Virus record (IMG/VR): IMGVR_UViG_3300040856_003497
Span: 1-49,756 of that record
Source: a virus
Length of the DNA: 49,756 bases
Direction: 5' to 3' (one strand)
The position numbers and the translations under genes were made by a program. The stretch's first letter is position 1; each line of letters begins with the position of its first letter. Under the pieces are notes generated by a model, which ran no database searches, was not told where the DNA came from, and was given only the letters and a program-made list of their open reading frames with translations. Shown piece by piece: positions 1-7,776 of this stretch.

Positions 1-70
1 TATCAGCTCTCCCTACAGTTAAATCAACCTCTCTGACGAGTACGCCTGGAGATAATTGAGGAGTCGCCAT
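1..70 (-). CDS. 18: Tail sheath protein gp18, N-terminal 23 codons (runs off the window)
   Basis: Only the first 23 codons are present, starting MATPQLSPGVLVREVDLTVG, which I recognise as the N-terminus of cyanophage contractile tail sheath protein. Sheath subunits polymerise around the tail tube and contract at infection. An AGGGAG ribosome binding site lies six bases before the ATG. Its place directly after terminase gp17 is the normal T4-like order (gp17 then gp18). Confidence 0.9.
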   Translation of the reverse strand, partial: MATPQLSPGVLVREVDLTVGRAD

Positions 71-105
71 GTTTTTCTCCCTAAAATGCTCAGTTCTCTA
101 AAAAA

Positions 106-114
106 TATTTATTA
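106..114 (-). promoter_or_regulatory. Late promoter box before gp18 (TAATAAATA)
   Basis: TAATAAATA on the minus strand, in the only gap between gp17 and gp18. It resembles the T4 late consensus TATAAATA, and the same 9-mer recurs before gp15 and gp8 in this window. Confidence 0.55.
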
Positions 115-125
115 AAAACTGTATT

Positions 126-1328
126 TTAGAAATTATAATCCCAAAGAGAAGCTATATCACCATATTCATCAACATACCATCTATCACCATCAACATCCAC
201 AAAATTATTGGATTCTCTACCATCAACAATAAACCCAAAAGGTGCCATATCTTGCTCTAGTTGATTTTGTTGTTCTTCATAAAGTCTCTTACGAACATCA
301 TTGTCCGTCATCTCTTTGAAGTAATCCTGTACGATTAGCCAGGCGAAAATCACAAGACAAATAGTAAGGTCATCATGACAACCTTCTTCTGCCTCAAATG
401 AATTGTATTTTTGAACGAATGTTGTTAATTCGGAAATTATTTCATAGTCTCTAAAAAGTAATTTCTCTTCTTCGATAATTGCTTTCAAGTTGATGCAACC
501 AACCTTCTTCACATTCTTCGACATCTTTACGCCCATTTGAGTCTTCTTTCCAGAAAATCCTTGCCCAACAATTTGGCCAGCTCTTCCTCTCATAGAGCAC
601 ATTAAGACATTTGGATACTCAAGGTCATAATGTAGTGCTGCTGCTACTTGATCTCCAACATCATTGACTTCACATAATAAGTATGCATCATTATATGCGT
701 TTCCTGTTTCTTTTATGATGTATGGGAACATCATGGGTTTTATTTCGTTGTTTCTGTACTTCGCTACTACTCTATAAGGAAATGTTGTGATATCAAAAAC
801 AACAAATGCAGAGTAATCAATTTCTACTCCTCTTGCCACATCTACTGTAATGACATATTGATGGTCGTCTTCTGGATCTTCATAAACATCTAACCCAGCG
901 TTGGATTTTATTGGTCTATCTTGCACCAATGTTGCCAATTTGGCACCAGAAATCAGGGTATCAACGGATCCTAAGAACTCACAGTTGTGCGAAACAATAT
1001 TATTTGAATAATAAAGGTGATCAGTCCCCGAATTTACGATGTCGAATAATTCTATTTCTTTTTTTACTACCTTATAAGACTTGAGAAATGTTCCTCCTGT
1101 TTTTGTGAAGACTTCTGTTTTCTTATCGAGGTCTTTTGCTTTTATGATTCCTTCTATAGTAGAAAGAGGATGGTCTAATGAGCATTTTAGCTCATTGCCA
1201 TCCTCAAAGGTTAAATGAATATAGTTGTCTTTCTTGATTTTATTGACACCATAGAATGATTCATATCCATTTGGTGTTAGTATTTTTAGGTTCTTATTGT
1301 TTCTTATTACTGTTTTTGGGAGTTTCAT
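126..1328 (-). CDS. 17: Terminase large subunit gp17, C-terminal fragment with split-intein C half
   Basis: This is the second piece of a fractured terminase. Counting from this start, residues 1-115 are the C-terminal part of an intein ending in VSHN, followed by the +1 Cys of the extein CEFLGS. The rest is the terminase nuclease domain, with an acidic motif in VDVARGVEIDYSAF and the late HDDLT motif. After trans-splicing to the 2450-4771 product it should rebuild the packaging motor nuclease. I chose the ATG at 1328 because it overlaps the upstream endonuclease stop as ATGA; an in-frame ATG at 1349 is the alternative. No clear ribosome site is seen, which fits translational coupling. Confidence 0.9.
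   Translation of the reverse strand: MKLPKTVIRNNKNLKILTPNGYESFYGVNKIKKDNYIHLTFEDGNELKCSLDHPLSTIEGIIKAKDLDKKTEVFTKTGGTFLKSYKVVKKEIELFDIVNSGTDHLYYSNNIVSHNCEFLGSVDTLISGAKLATLVQDRPIKSNAGLDVYEDPEDDHQYVITVDVARGVEIDYSAFVVFDITTFPYRVVAKYRNNEIKPMMFPYIIKETGNAYNDAYLLCEVNDVGDQVAAALHYDLEYPNVLMCSMRGRAGQIVGQGFSGKKTQMGVKMSKNVKKVGCINLKAIIEEEKLLFRDYEIISELTTFVQKYNSFEAEEGCHDDLTICLVIFAWLIVQDYFKEMTDNDVRKRLYEEQQNQLEQDMAPFGFIVDGRESNNFVDVDGDRWYVDEYGDIASLWDYNF
984..1328 (-). other. C-terminal half of an atypically split TerL intein
   Basis: About 115 residues from MKLPKTVIRNNKNLKIL to the terminal HN, with block B-like CSLDHPL, block F-like LFDIVNSG and block G IVSHN followed by Cys+1. The opening KILTPNGY resembles the C part of the atypically split AceL-TerL intein family as I know it. 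The N half is at 2453-2542, over 1.1 kb away with a full gene between. Confidence 0.88.
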
Positions 1329-2434
1329 GATGTTAAGAATCTTATGCATTTATTTAACACTTCCTCTGGATTATTATAATAATCTCTTTCTTTGATTCTA
1401 AGAATCATATATCCCATTGAAGTCAAAAATTCATCCCTGACCTTATCCTTTTCCTGGATTTCTGGAAAACTGTGCCAATACTCTCCATCAAATTCTATGT
1501 TTTTATTTTCAAGACAAAAGTCCAATGAAAAGTAATGTTTATTTAATTTTTCCTTAGTTCCATCTGTTTTGATTTTTCTTTCGGAATTCAGTTGTGCGAA
1601 TTCTACTTTTTCTTTTTGCTCTTTTGTCAAATTCTTATGGATTTCCCAAAAAAGTTTCTGCGAAATATTAGAATGGCAGCTAAAGTCATAAGATTCGTAA
1701 AATCCTTTTCTTGACAAATTCAATTCTGAATTTCCATAACCTTTCTCCATTGTATAAAATTTCAAAACTTCTCCAGTTTGTTTGCATACAGGAATATAAT
1801 CGGCATCATAATCATTGATTAGCCGATATACCTTTTCTGTAATTTTATCACTTTGTGTTTTATGTGATTTGGTATGCTCTATGATTGAATCATAAACATT
1901 TGGATCGTCATTAATAATTTGTTTTGTAAATCCTTGGTTATTCAAGTCATACAGAGACATTATTTGCTTGATCCTCTCAACACTATAAGAAACTTTGGGA
2001 AGTTCTATTTTTGTGAGTTTTCTTCTTTTCAGTTCTTGAACTGGGTAATTATGCTTTAACTCAATTTCTTTTAATGATAAAGTCTTTAGATCTTCATGTA
2101 GTTGAATATCGTCAATGAAATATTTGAAATAAGTCGTGTCAATCTCATATTCTTTCATGAGACTAGTTAGAAATTTCCTTGATAGATTCAATTTTTTAGC
2201 CATCTCAGAAATAGAATTATTTTGATATAATTCTACCAACTCTTCTCTTGATGGCTTCTTCTTTTCTGCTCTTTCTTTCGCTAATTGCGATTTATCTTTT
2301 GGTTCTATTTCAAATTTTTTAAATAATCTAGAAATTACTTGTCTTGTTTTGTAGCCATATTTTTCTGCAATCTCTTGTTGAGACAAGTTTAGAACGAAAT
2401 AATCGTTAATGAGATTTTCTTTTGATGGGGTCAT
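1325..2434 (-). CDS. Vsr-like free-standing homing endonuclease between the split-intein halves
   Basis: A 369-residue protein. The N-terminal part holds helix-turn-helix-like segments (NLSQQEIAEKYGYKTRQVIS near residues 17-36 and SISEMAKKLNLSRKFLTSLM near 74-93). The C-terminal 80 residues contain DFCLENKNIEFDGEYWH and RDEFLTSMGYMILRIKE, the pattern of Vsr-like/EDxHD nucleases, with the Asp of EFDGEYWH as likely catalytic residue. It starts 15 nt after the stop of the terminase N fragment, and its stop overlaps the C fragment's start. Endonucleases of this family are known beside split inteins in fractured genes, so it probably spreads that arrangement by cutting intein-free terminase genes. 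Confidence 0.85.
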   Translation of the reverse strand: MTPSKENLINDYFVLNLSQQEIAEKYGYKTRQVISRLFKKFEIEPKDKSQLAKERAEKKKPSREELVELYQNNSISEMAKKLNLSRKFLTSLMKEYEIDTTYFKYFIDDIQLHEDLKTLSLKEIELKHNYPVQELKRRKLTKIELPKVSYSVERIKQIMSLYDLNNQGFTKQIINDDPNVYDSIIEHTKSHKTQSDKITEKVYRLINDYDADYIPVCKQTGEVLKFYTMEKGYGNSELNLSRKGFYESYDFSCHSNISQKLFWEIHKNLTKEQKEKVEFAQLNSERKIKTDGTKEKLNKHYFSLDFCLENKNIEFDGEYWHSFPEIQEKDKVRDEFLTSMGYMILRIKERDYYNNPEEVLNKCIRFLTS

Positions 2435-2449
2435 GATAAAACTGGGCGA

Positions 2450-4771
2450 TCACTCTTCCATATTAGCATAAATTTCGCCAATTGTCACGATTTTTCTCAC
2501 TCCGTCCTCTTCAATCTCAATTAGAGTCTCAGATGAGACCGACTCAAATTCTTGTCTCCACTGGGACTCGCTTGTGTTGGCGATGGTAGTCTTCTTGAAT
2601 TCTTCGTCTCTTCCAGGAACATCAGTCCAAAAGACCTCAATTGGGACATATTCATTCTTACCTTTCTTTGCGTCATCCCATAATTTATAGAAATGATTTA
2701 GTCCTTTTGGAGTTTGGTGTCCCAAAAAATTATTATAAAGCACAGAATGTGCCCACTTATCCCCTTCGATATCAGGAAGAGAAACATCAAATACTTCGTT
2801 TTCTGATTTTTGTATATCTTTGATTTTTAGCCAAATCATATCTTCGTCCGAATCATCATCTAGATAATCACCAACAAGCTCTTCCGAAATCTCATAAGTT
2901 TTGGATCCAAGAAAATCAAAATATTCTTTCCTGTGAGTCTTTATGATCTCAATGGTATACTGAGACAAATCTGATTCGCAAACAACCCCAACAGCACCTA
3001 AATTTGCTAACAAAAGTTGAACTTGTCGTGTTAGTTCTTTTGAAGATGATGTATATGTTATTCTGTCTCTATTCTCATCATAATAAGACATTCCTTTCAA
3101 AAGAGATTCAATGTTATTTTTATTCCAAGATAAGACTTTATCTGGTAATATTTTTTCTTTTGTTGTTTTTGAAATGTCAAATTCTAATGATTCGATAGTC
3201 TCAACCAACTTCTTTGATGATATCACATAATGAACTTTGTCCTGTTTTGTATAATTTAGATTCAATCTGCCCAACAATTTTGATATGTCATTTTTGCAAG
3301 ATATAATTACTTCTTTGTCCTTGGTATATCCTCCTATGGCATAAAGACCAATTAAATATGCCATATCCCCATTACCACAATCATCATTACCAAATATTTG
3401 TTGGTTGTATTTTAGTGCAATGTAATCTCCTACTGATAGATTTTTGCTCTCGACATACTCATACTTACCATCTTTGAATGCCCATAATTTATGGTCTTGT
3501 GAACATTCTATTTCTTCGTATCTAGTTTTTATAATGTTGGTAGGTGATTTTTTGTTATTGACTATCACATCACTAGTATAGAATTTATTATTTCCTCTTA
3601 CCGTATAAGTAGGAGTAAAATATGCACCTTCTTTGTTTGGGTCAATTAGTGTTTCTATTTTTCTGTATCCATTATTTGTAAGTAAATATGTGTCTTTTGT
3701 TACGCAAGAAACCACAATAACCTTAGAAGACTTACCAGAAGTAATCGTAGGATACACAGAACTGAAGAATGAGTCAGCAACTTGATTTGGAACGAACGCA
3801 AATTCGTCCAAGAAAATAATATTGTAAGTACTACCACGAACAGAAGATGCTGATGTAGAAGCAGCAAAAATCTTAGAACCGTTTTCTAATTCCAGTGAAC
3901 CCTTGTTCCATGAGCATATACCTTGCTGTAGCCAGTCTGGAAGGTTCTCATAGCCTGTCTGGAGGCGTCCTAGGAGGTCTCGTGCTGTCTGTGCCTTGTT
4001 TGCTAGAATAGCAATATTTACATTGTCGTTGAATATTGCATAATGTAGGAGGTAAGATACTACAGTAGTGCTTTTTCCTGAGTTATGAGTTGGTATATAG
4101 TTCTCTCCACATAAGAACATGTGGTCTCTATTATCAACTTCAATGCAAGAAACACTTGTTGGAGCAATCTTTTCGATTGAAGATAATACTATATCTTCTT
4201 CCCAATTTTTTATTATGTTGTTGGTTCCTTTTCTTTTTAGTATTACCTTATCTTCTTTTTTGTCATAAATTTGTTCGGCTGATAATATTACATATTCTCC
4301 TTCAATATAAACTCCCCATAAATGGTCTTTATCACAAACAATACCTTCCGCAAAATCAGAACCAGAGAAATTCAACTCATAACAAGCTTCTGTTTTGCCA
4401 TAGCTCTTTTTGTCAATGACTCTTATTGGAATTCCACTAGAGTCATAAACAAAATCTCCGACTTTAATTTGCTTTATCTTTTTATTGCCATCTGGTGTTG
4501 GTATTATGGTATCATTTGCTAATGGCTGCCTAGGCAGCTTACAAATATTAAACCGATTCTCATGAAAAGACTTCAACATCTTTTCTTGGAAAGGATACAT
4601 TTCAAAAGGCTGCAAACCATGATCCAAGGTCACAATTTGCATATAATTTCGAGCAAAATATACTGGATCCTGAGCACATTTTGCAAATTCTACGATTTGT
4701 TCTTCTGTAAATTCAATTTGAGTATTCGCTTTCTTTAGGAGAGGATTACCTAGATAATATTTTTCTGACAT
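2450..4771 (-). CDS. 17: Terminase large subunit gp17, N-terminal (ATPase) fragment with two full inteins and a split-intein N half
   Basis: A 773-residue precursor. Extein segments are residues 1-82 (ends KLPRQ), 231-355 (SGKSTTVV to VIVVS, including Walker B IIFLDEF near 318-324) and 687-743 (TPKGLNHF to QEFE). They join to KLPRQ-SGKST and VVS-TPKG, restoring the Walker A loop and motif III of the packaging ATPase. Intein 1 is residues 83-230, intein 2 residues 356-686, and the N half of a split intein residues 744-773. All must splice before an active motor forms, and the C-terminal nuclease comes from 126-1328. Three inteins in one packaging gene is unusual. Confidence 0.93.
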   Translation of the reverse strand: MSEKYYLGNPLLKKANTQIEFTEEQIVEFAKCAQDPVYFARNYMQIVTLDHGLQPFEMYPFQEKMLKSFHENRFNICKLPRQPLANDTIIPTPDGNKKIKQIKVGDFVYDSSGIPIRVIDKKSYGKTEACYELNFSGSDFAEGIVCDKDHLWGVYIEGEYVILSAEQIYDKKEDKVILKRKGTNNIIKNWEEDIVLSSIEKIAPTSVSCIEVDNRDHMFLCGENYIPTHNSGKSTTVVSYLLHYAIFNDNVNIAILANKAQTARDLLGRLQTGYENLPDWLQQGICSWNKGSLELENGSKIFAASTSASSVRGSTYNIIFLDEFAFVPNQVADSFFSSVYPTITSGKSSKVIVVSCVTKDTYLLTNNGYRKIETLIDPNKEGAYFTPTYTVRGNNKFYTSDVIVNNKKSPTNIIKTRYEEIECSQDHKLWAFKDGKYEYVESKNLSVGDYIALKYNQQIFGNDDCGNGDMAYLIGLYAIGGYTKDKEVIISCKNDISKLLGRLNLNYTKQDKVHYVISSKKLVETIESLEFDISKTTKEKILPDKVLSWNKNNIESLLKGMSYYDENRDRITYTSSSKELTRQVQLLLANLGAVGVVCESDLSQYTIEIIKTHRKEYFDFLGSKTYEISEELVGDYLDDDSDEDMIWLKIKDIQKSENEVFDVSLPDIEGDKWAHSVLYNNFLGHQTPKGLNHFYKLWDDAKKGKNEYVPIEVFWTDVPGRDEEFKKTTIANTSESQWRQEFESVSSETLIEIEEDGVRKIVTIGEIYANMEE
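2453..2542 (-). other. N-terminal half of the split TerL intein (30 residues, Ser1)
   Basis: After the extein QEFE come 30 residues beginning SVSSETLIEIEEDGVRKIV, an intein block A with Ser in place of Cys, and then a stop. Atypical split inteins have such very short N pieces. The partner at 984-1328 is followed by Cys, so a Ser1/Cys+1 nucleophile pair is predicted. Confidence 0.85.
2714..3706 (-). other. Intein 2 in TerL motif III with degenerate LAGLIDADG endonuclease
   Basis: A 331-residue insert between VIVVS and TPKGL. It starts with Cys1 (CVTKDTYLLTNNGYRKI) and has block B-like CSQDHKLW. Its endonuclease-like centre has two weak LAGLIDADG motifs: YLIGLYAIGGY, where the catalytic Asp position is Gly, and LLKGMSYYDE, where an Asp remains. 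It ends LYNNFLGHQ, so the last residue is Gln rather than Asn, followed by Thr+1. Splicing looks possible; DNA cleavage looks lost. Confidence 0.85.
4082..4525 (-). other. Intein 1: class 3-like mini-intein inside the TerL Walker A loop
   Basis: A 148-residue insert between KLPRQ and SGKST. It begins PLANDTIIPTPDGNKKI, a textbook block A except that Pro replaces the usual Cys1. It carries the three residues that define class 3 inteins: Trp in block B (KDHLW), Cys in block F (SCIEVDN) and Thr in block G (PTHN). It has no endonuclease domain. The insertion point would kill ATP binding unless spliced. Confidence 0.87.
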
Positions 4772-4794
4772 AAGATAAAATCAAATCAATTGAC

Positions 4795-4802
4795 TATTTA
4801 TT
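4795..4802 (-). promoter_or_regulatory. Late promoter box before terminase (AATAAATA)
   Basis: AATAAATA overlaps the stop codon of the 4798-6234 gene and lies 24 nt before the terminase start. It fits the T4-like late box seen elsewhere in this block. Confidence 0.5.
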
Positions 4803-6234
4803 CGCACCTCCAGCGGCGAAGCGCCTTATTTATTCTTGAGTCTGGATCTCTTGCAGTTTTCTTTGATGTAAGTTTTTTCTTCATCCCTTTCATACGCCGA
4901 CAAAAAGCACTCCTACGCTTTTTCCTTTTGCCTTTAGGCTTTTTTTCGGTTACTGCCGTCTGCAACTTTGAACCTGGATTTTCACGACGATATGCATCAA
5001 CAGCTGCCTGACTTAATCCATCAGTTTTATCCTGACGATTTACTTTTTGCCAATCTTCTTCTAATTCCTCTCCAATAGTTCCATTATTCATAAGATAATT
5101 TTTTGACTTTGACAGTTGAATGATTGGCATTCCTGGCTGTGCATTGCAAACACCGAAAGTCACAACCTTAGAATCGGGATAGACCTTATTGGCTGCATCA
5201 GTTACTTCCCTTCTGTTTGGCATCTTTACTTGTGGGAAGAACATCTGAGTTGCATAATACTTTCCACGCCACATAACAGTTACAGACATTAAATGTCCAT
5301 TCTGAGAGGGGAGAGTAGCTTCTTCTATCCGTTCGCATGACCCCTTTTCATACTTTTTTGTGCCTTTCTTTCTTTTAAAACCATCCCAGCAAGGATCGCT
5401 TTTCCTTTTCTTTCCTTCCGAAATTGGGTCAGCAGTAATAAGATCAACAAATTCATAAGAAGCATTGCCAAACATGTCCCTCACAATTTTACTTTCGTTC
5501 TGTGCTTCTACTTTTTTTAATTTAGAATAATAATCAGGAACTTCATCTAGATGTTGCAGCGCAGTAATTCTTGCTGCAGTCGGATCTGAAGTGTGTTCTC
5601 CTTCAACTTTGATTCCCATCTTGAGCTGTTTCTTGATTAGATCAAGTGAGACTCCATGCTTTTTTGCGATTTCTTCTGGAGTCTTATATGGCTGGGTAGG
5701 GCCTTTGGGATCTTTTTCTTCATGTAGTACAGAACAATCTTTATATCCGTGCTGTGGGCACTTTTTTCCTTTTTTTGTTTTGTTGCATCCACATCCCATT
5801 TCTGATAGGATTTGGTCTACCAAAGATGCTTCTTCTTTTTGGATTGGAGGTAGCTGCACGCCTGCTTTTTTTCTTGCTGTTGCGGCAACATTTGGATTAG
5901 TTGATGGGTGTTTAGAAAGTTCTTCTGCTTTTCTTTGTTGTCTTTCTTTGGTTCGTAACTCATTGTGCTTTTCTGGATCTATTTTCCCACTTAGTTCTTC
6001 ATCCAACTCTTGATCTCCTTGGAGATATTCAGTGGCAGAGTCAATATAATCGGCTGCTCTCGTAATTTTTGATTGTACCCATGCAGGAAGTTGAGTATCG
6101 CTTTTTTTAATAACTTTTCTTAGGTTCTTTATAGCTCTTTCGATGGAATCCAACTCAAGTCTCGCCATATAACCTTCATCATCCTTTTTCTTTCCGGATG
6201 CGATTTCCTTATGGTCTTCCTGGATCTTCTTCAT
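4798..6234 (-). CDS. Conserved cyanophage protein with DUF5661-like and DUF6321-like regions
   Basis: A 478-residue, strongly basic and mostly hydrophilic protein lying between gp16 and gp17. Near residues 146-167 is a Cys-rich patch (MGCGCNKTKKGKKCPQHGYK). Around 185-245 is a DUF5661-like segment (EIAKKHGVSLDLIKKQL, then EGEHTSDP and PDYYSKLKKVE). The tail, RRSAFCRRMKGMKKKLTSKK continuing to RWRCE, matches the short basic Cys-containing repeat called DUF6321 in phages, and DPCWDGFKRKKGTKKYEKGS is another module of that type. The domain names are recalled, not searched. Function is unknown; DNA binding or a packaging/virion role is possible from charge and position. Confidence 0.75.
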   Translation of the reverse strand: MKKIQEDHKEIASGKKKDDEGYMARLELDSIERAIKNLRKVIKKSDTQLPAWVQSKITRAADYIDSATEYLQGDQELDEELSGKIDPEKHNELRTKERQQRKAEELSKHPSTNPNVAATARKKAGVQLPPIQKEEASLVDQILSEMGCGCNKTKKGKKCPQHGYKDCSVLHEEKDPKGPTQPYKTPEEIAKKHGVSLDLIKKQLKMGIKVEGEHTSDPTAARITALQHLDEVPDYYSKLKKVEAQNESKIVRDMFGNASYEFVDLITADPISEGKKRKSDPCWDGFKRKKGTKKYEKGSCERIEEATLPSQNGHLMSVTVMWRGKYYATQMFFPQVKMPNRREVTDAANKVYPDSKVVTFGVCNAQPGMPIIQLSKSKNYLMNNGTIGEELEEDWQKVNRQDKTDGLSQAAVDAYRRENPGSKLQTAVTEKKPKGKRKKRRSAFCRRMKGMKKKLTSKKTARDPDSRINKALRRWRCE

Positions 6235-6260
6235 TTGAACACAAAAAGTTACTATTATTT

Positions 6261-6713
6261 TTATTTATCAGTATCCATTCCCTTCAACTGATTCTTAAGC
6301 ATTTTTGATAGTTCTGCAGTAGAACCAACAAATAAGGCATTAGTAACATTTGTTGGTCCTTTCGGTCTTTTGATCTCATCAAGATCTTTTATTTTTTTCT
6401 GTAGATCAATCAACTTGTCTGTGGCATCAGAAACATTCTTTATCAATTGTCCCACAACTTCATAAGCCCTAGGAGTATCAGTTTCTTGGGCTAGTTCCAG
6501 AACATTGTTGATTGCTTCTTGTCCCTTTTCTATAATAGAATATAAATTTCCACGAGTATACTCATAATCCTTTTTGATGTCATCGAGAACAGAACTCTTT
6601 TCTTGTTGTATTTCAGCCGGAGTTGCCTCTGCTACTTCAGGATGGATGACATCGTCAGAATTATCAACATTGAATGTCTCATTTAGTTTTTTGTATTTTT
6701 TGGTCATTTTCAT
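6261..6713 (-). CDS. 16: Terminase small subunit gp16
   Basis: A 150-residue helical protein with the conserved end TNVTNALFVGSTAELSKMLK, typical of T4-like gp16. The small subunit forms a ring that recognises DNA and stimulates the gp17 ATPase. AGGAGG lies five bases before the first ATG, which decides the start over Met3. It follows gp15 after 12 nt, as expected for T4-like cyanophages. Confidence 0.88.
   Translation of the reverse strand: MKMTKKYKKLNETFNVDNSDDVIHPEVAEATPAEIQQEKSSVLDDIKKDYEYTRGNLYSIIEKGQEAINNVLELAQETDTPRAYEVVGQLIKNVSDATDKLIDLQKKIKDLDEIKRPKGPTNVTNALFVGSTAELSKMLKNQLKGMDTDK
6262..6269 (-). promoter_or_regulatory. Late promoter box (GATAAATA) after gp16
   Basis: GATAAATA runs into the gp16 stop codon, 27 nt before the start of the 478-residue protein. 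Same late-box type as elsewhere in the virion block. Confidence 0.45.
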
Positions 6714-6725
6714 GTTGTCCTCCTA

Positions 6726-7730
6726 TCAATCCAAAGATCCAGTGAATCCAAAATCGTCTCCTGGTTCTATCAAGAGATCATCCGCATCAGTAATTAATTT
6801 GACTTCGGAACCAGAGATGTGCTTCAAAATGGTAGTAGAATCTTGTCCTCTTCTCACTGTTAAGATGTTACCAGAAACAGATTCCACATAAAGTTCTTCT
6901 TGATTTACATCTAGGTAAGATCCGGCAACAATACCAGAAGAATCAGAAACTTCAATTAGGGTGTCAGTTTTTTCTACATCCTTTGTTATTATAGTAGTTA
7001 CAGTTCCAGTGTAGTTTTGAATTGCACGAGGTTCAACACTGTAAGTTACTTCTCTTCTTGTGAGGCCAGAAGAATCACCAGCAGCAAAGCCAATAGAAAC
7101 TTTTTTGATAATATCCGATGCGACGGAATTTGAAGATACTGGACCAAAAAGATAAGTTTTTGCGGTAAACTTAAGAGTATAAATTAGTGCTCTTCTTTCT
7201 GTATAATCACCTTCATAATTATCCGTCATTGAAATATTATCAAGAACAATTGGCACATCTCTTTTCTCGCCAATTTCTTTAACTAAATCAACACTTAGAT
7301 TGTAATTGGGCTGGAAATATGGTAGTATCTGCTCCACAATCTGTAGCATATCATCATTGAGCTTTGTCATAATGCTCAGCTCAAAATTTAAGTTATAAGG
7401 TACTGGTAAGTACGCAGATCTTACCTGATTGTTATCAACATCTCTTGTTAAAAATGTTTGAGTTGTTGTCAATTTTCTGGTAGTGTCATAAGACATGCCA
7501 ATAAGTTCAAATGACATTCTAGGTAGGTTCATTTGAACTGGTTTGTTCAGATTGGGGACTTGCTCTAGTCTTGCAAGAAACTTTTGAGTAGGCCCATAAG
7601 CCAAGGGAACTCTAACAGATGAAGTAATATTTCCAGCATCATCTTTGTGCTTAATGGTTATGCCATTAAACAATGTTCCAAAAGAAACTACTGTCTTTCT
7701 TATTATTTCGTGATAAAAGTATTCAAACAT
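6726..7730 (-). CDS. 15: Tail completion and sheath stabiliser gp15
   Basis: A 334-residue protein; the first 230 residues, starting MFEYFYHEIIRKTVVSFGTL with PRMSFELIGMSYD, match T4-like gp15, which caps the tail tube and sheath before head joining. It is longer than T4 gp15 (272 residues). The extra C-terminal part (TLIEVSDSSGIVAGSYLDVN through RRGQDSTT and HISG) is a small module also visible in the large virion proteins of this window. It follows gp14 with a late box between. Confidence 0.9.
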   Translation of the reverse strand: MFEYFYHEIIRKTVVSFGTLFNGITIKHKDDAGNITSSVRVPLAYGPTQKFLARLEQVPNLNKPVQMNLPRMSFELIGMSYDTTRKLTTTQTFLTRDVDNNQVRSAYLPVPYNLNFELSIMTKLNDDMLQIVEQILPYFQPNYNLSVDLVKEIGEKRDVPIVLDNISMTDNYEGDYTERRALIYTLKFTAKTYLFGPVSSNSVASDIIKKVSIGFAAGDSSGLTRREVTYSVEPRAIQNYTGTVTTIITKDVEKTDTLIEVSDSSGIVAGSYLDVNQEELYVESVSGNILTVRRGQDSTTILKHISGSEVKLITDADDLLIEPGDDFGFTGSLD

Positions 7731-7767
7731 GTTAGGAAATCCTTATAATACTATTTAACAATTTACA

Positions 7768-7776
7768 TATTTATTA
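7768..7776 (-). promoter_or_regulatory. Late promoter box before gp15 (TAATAAATA)
   Basis: TAATAAATA begins within the gp14 stop codon and ends 38 nt before the gp15 start. The identical 9-mer stands before gp18 and gp8. Confidence 0.55.

Noticed and set aside
1325-2434. Group I intron around the Vsr-like endonuclease gene
   Set aside because: The flanking protein pieces are clear split-intein halves, each with its own start or stop, and no intron core was needed or seen.
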